Of a DNA stretch of 15,393 bases, positions 14,078 to 15,393 are shown piece after piece (position 1 is the first letter of the stretch; each line of letters opens with the position of its first letter). The stretch comes from CAZGTQ01 sp964528575. GTDB taxonomy: Bacteria > Planctomycetota > UBA1135 > GCA-002686595. The position numbers and the translations under genes were made by a program. The notes beneath the pieces were generated by a model that worked only from the letters and a program-made list of their open reading frames with translations, searched no databases and was not told the DNA's origin. Location of the stretch: assembly GCA_964528575.1 (NCBI GenBank), contig CAZGTQ010000057.1:1-15393 (forward strand), read 5' to 3'.

Positions 14078-14584
14078 GTGCTGGCGTCGTGCTCACCGGC
14101 GCCCCCGCCGGCCGCTCCGGCCATCGCGATCGAGGTCGCGCCCGCGGACGCGCGCCCGTTCTGGGCGAGCGCGACGCCTGGATCCCACGAGCTGTGGACG
14201 CTCGAGCGTTGGGACGCCGGCGCGAGTCTGAGCCTGCGCTTCGGGATCGGCGACGGATGCCACGCCTACCTCGTCATCGTCACGTTCGCGGGTCGGCCGA
14301 TCGAGCCGGCCGGGGTCTTCGTCGAGGTCGTCGAGCAACTCGGAGCGGTCGTCGAGGGCGAGCCGCGAGATCTGCCCGCAGCGTCGTGTCGCGGGACGAT
14401 CCGGGTGAGCTCGAGGACACCGCAAGCGTGGAGCGAGGTCGCGTTCGGGTTCGACTTGGAGGTCGCGCTACGCTCCGGCGGCTTCGTGCGCCTGCGCGGC
14501 GCGGCGGACGTCGGTGAGCTCACGGCGCGGGGCGGTAGGCTGCGGCTCGCCGATCTCCTCGCGCTCCGCGGCGAGGGGCGGTGA
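14078..14584 (+). CDS. Small putative lipoprotein, start codon unresolved
   Basis: Coding character is clear from 14090 to the TGA at 14582-14584. A hydrophobic run ends in the lipobox LASC (Cys at 14090-14092), followed by a Pro/Ala linker and about 150 residues of beta-rich sequence (SHELWTLERW, SLSLRFGIGDGCHAYLVIV, then alternating strands). Cys near CHAYL and in AASCRG may pair. The problem is the start. In frame, the only nearby ATG/GTG/TTG is the GTG at 14078, four codons before the lipobox Cys, which leaves no signal peptide. The next is a GTG at 13916, which gives a 40-residue Arg-rich N-region and overlaps the FHA-like gene by 118 bp. A non-standard start such as ATC at 14060, or a sequence error, would fix this. 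I recognise no family. It follows the FHA-like gene and is probably co-transcribed with it. Confidence 0.6.
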   Translation: MLASCSPAPPPAAPAIAIEVAPADARPFWASATPGSHELWTLERWDAGASLSLRFGIGDGCHAYLVIVTFAGRPIEPAGVFVEVVEQLGAVVEGEPRDLPAASCRGTIRVSSRTPQAWSEVAFGFDLEVALRSGGFVRLRGAADVGELTARGGRLRLADLLALRGEGR

Positions 14585-14594
14585 GCTGCGCCGT

Positions 14595-15389
14595 TCAGCC
14601 GCCGTCGAGCGCGACCGTTCGGCCGCGCCAGCGGCCGCCGCTCTCGCTCGCGATCGCGAGGCCTGCGCCGCTCGGCCGGAGCTGCGCGACGAGCGCGCCC
14701 GCCGGCGACCACACGGCGCTGCGGCCGGCCGAGGCGAGCCCGCCGGACGGGCCGCCGAAGTTCGCGAGCACGACCGCCAGCGTGTGCCGCTGCGCGTAGC
14801 CGGCGAGCCGCGCAGCGTCGTTCTCGTAGTCCGCGGGGATCACGAACGCGCTCGCGAGGTACGCGGTCGCGCCGCGTGCCGCCGCGTGCTCGGCGTGCGC
14901 AGCGCGGCCCGTGTCGGCGCAGATCGCGAGCGCGGCGACGTCGTCGCCCGCGCGGACGAGCGGGTCGCGCTCGCCCGACGCGAACACGCTCGACTCCGGC
15001 GGCGGAACGCAGCCGCCGGGATCCGCGTCGGCAGAGAACGCGCCCAGGTGCCGCTTCGTGTAGAGCGCGACCGAGCGGTCGGGCGCCAGGACGAACGCGC
15101 CGATGCAGAGCCGCTCGCCCAGACGCACCGGCGCGCCGGCGACGAGCGTCACGCTCCACGCCGCGGCCGCACGGGCGAGCGGCGCGAGCCGTGCGTCGTC
15201 CTCGTCGAACGCGAGCTCCGCGGCGCGCTGGAGCTCGTAGCCCGTGAGCGACAGCTCGGGGAACACGACGAAGCGCGCGCCTTCGTCCGCCGCCGCGCGC
15301 GCGAGCCGCACGTGCTCGCCGACGTTGGCCGCGACGTCGCCCGCGAGCGGGACCGTCTGAGCGGCGGCCAGCGACCGAGCGTGCGTCAC
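14595..15389 (-). CDS. Nitrilase-superfamily carbon-nitrogen hydrolase
   Basis: A 264-aa cytoplasmic amidohydrolase of the CN-hydrolase fold. The catalytic triad is intact: Glu45 in FPELSLTGY, Lys112 in YTKRHLG and Cys157 in LAICADTG. The N-terminal AAAQTVPLAGDVAANV strand-helix and the late LANFGGPSGG and SAVWSPAGALVAQL segments fit the superfamily. Members hydrolyse nitriles, amides, carbamoyl compounds or omega-amides; the branch cannot be told from this sequence. The start is a GTG at 15389, four bases from the window edge, so the true N-terminus could lie outside. The C-terminus is complete. It is convergent with the small lipoprotein, with a 10-bp gap and no visible terminator. Confidence 0.9.
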   Translation of the reverse strand: MTHARSLAAAQTVPLAGDVAANVGEHVRLARAAADEGARFVVFPELSLTGYELQRAAELAFDEDDARLAPLARAAAAWSVTLVAGAPVRLGERLCIGAFVLAPDRSVALYTKRHLGAFSADADPGGCVPPPESSVFASGERDPLVRAGDDVAALAICADTGRAAHAEHAAARGATAYLASAFVIPADYENDAARLAGYAQRHTLAVVLANFGGPSGGLASAGRSAVWSPAGALVAQLRPSGAGLAIASESGGRWRGRTVALDGG

Positions 15390-15393
15390 GCCG

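Overview
The window is very GC-rich (roughly 70-75% by eye) and densely coded on both strands. Gaps are short, several genes overlap or are translationally coupled, and GTG/TTG starts are common. It has no rRNA, tRNA, CRISPR array, transposase or integrase that I can see. Gene content suggests a free-living Gram-negative-type bacterium with an outer membrane, most likely a Planctomycetota lineage. Reasons are the secreted protein with a lamin-tail domain behind a Cys-rich beta domain of the style common there, a CAP-domain lipoprotein, an FHA-like membrane protein, and LPS-type genes. This assignment is inference; no marker gene is present.

Left arm, minus strand (1-3366): an overlapping cluster reads ABC exporter (MsbA-like), class I methyltransferase, WaaP/Kdo-type kinase, then the first codons of another gene that runs off the window. 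Together they look like a lipid A/LPS core or glycolipid export and modification unit.

Middle (3367-6075): genes alternate in direction. They are a small Arg-rich protein with a TTG start and a clear Shine-Dalgarno, a secreted lamin-tail protein, a TehB-like methyltransferase and a bacterioferritin-like diiron protein. The two convergent gene ends in this stretch both hold short repeats: a cluster of four 15-bp hairpin units at 3699-3777 and a perfect 15-bp direct repeat at 5415-5447.

Right arm, plus strand (6076-14584): six genes read the same way. They are a membrane-anchored type I copper (cupredoxin) protein, the PcrA/UvrD helicase, a sigma-54 activator reduced to its AAA+ core (no receiver, no C-terminal HTH), a 761-aa lipoprotein ending in a CAP/SCP domain, a degenerate FHA protein with one membrane segment and a helical C-terminal region, and a small lipoprotein with no obvious start codon. 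The last three form a compact envelope module, with the CAP and FHA genes overlapping by 13 bp. The minus strand then carries a nitrilase-superfamily amidohydrolase with an intact Glu-Lys-Cys triad, ending 10 bp from the last lipoprotein.

The most interesting candidate for something undescribed is the stretch 9296-14584: a stripped sigma-54 AAA+ activator next to a CAP lipoprotein, a phospho-binding-dead FHA membrane protein and a second lipoprotein. Functional linkage is inferred from order and overlap only.
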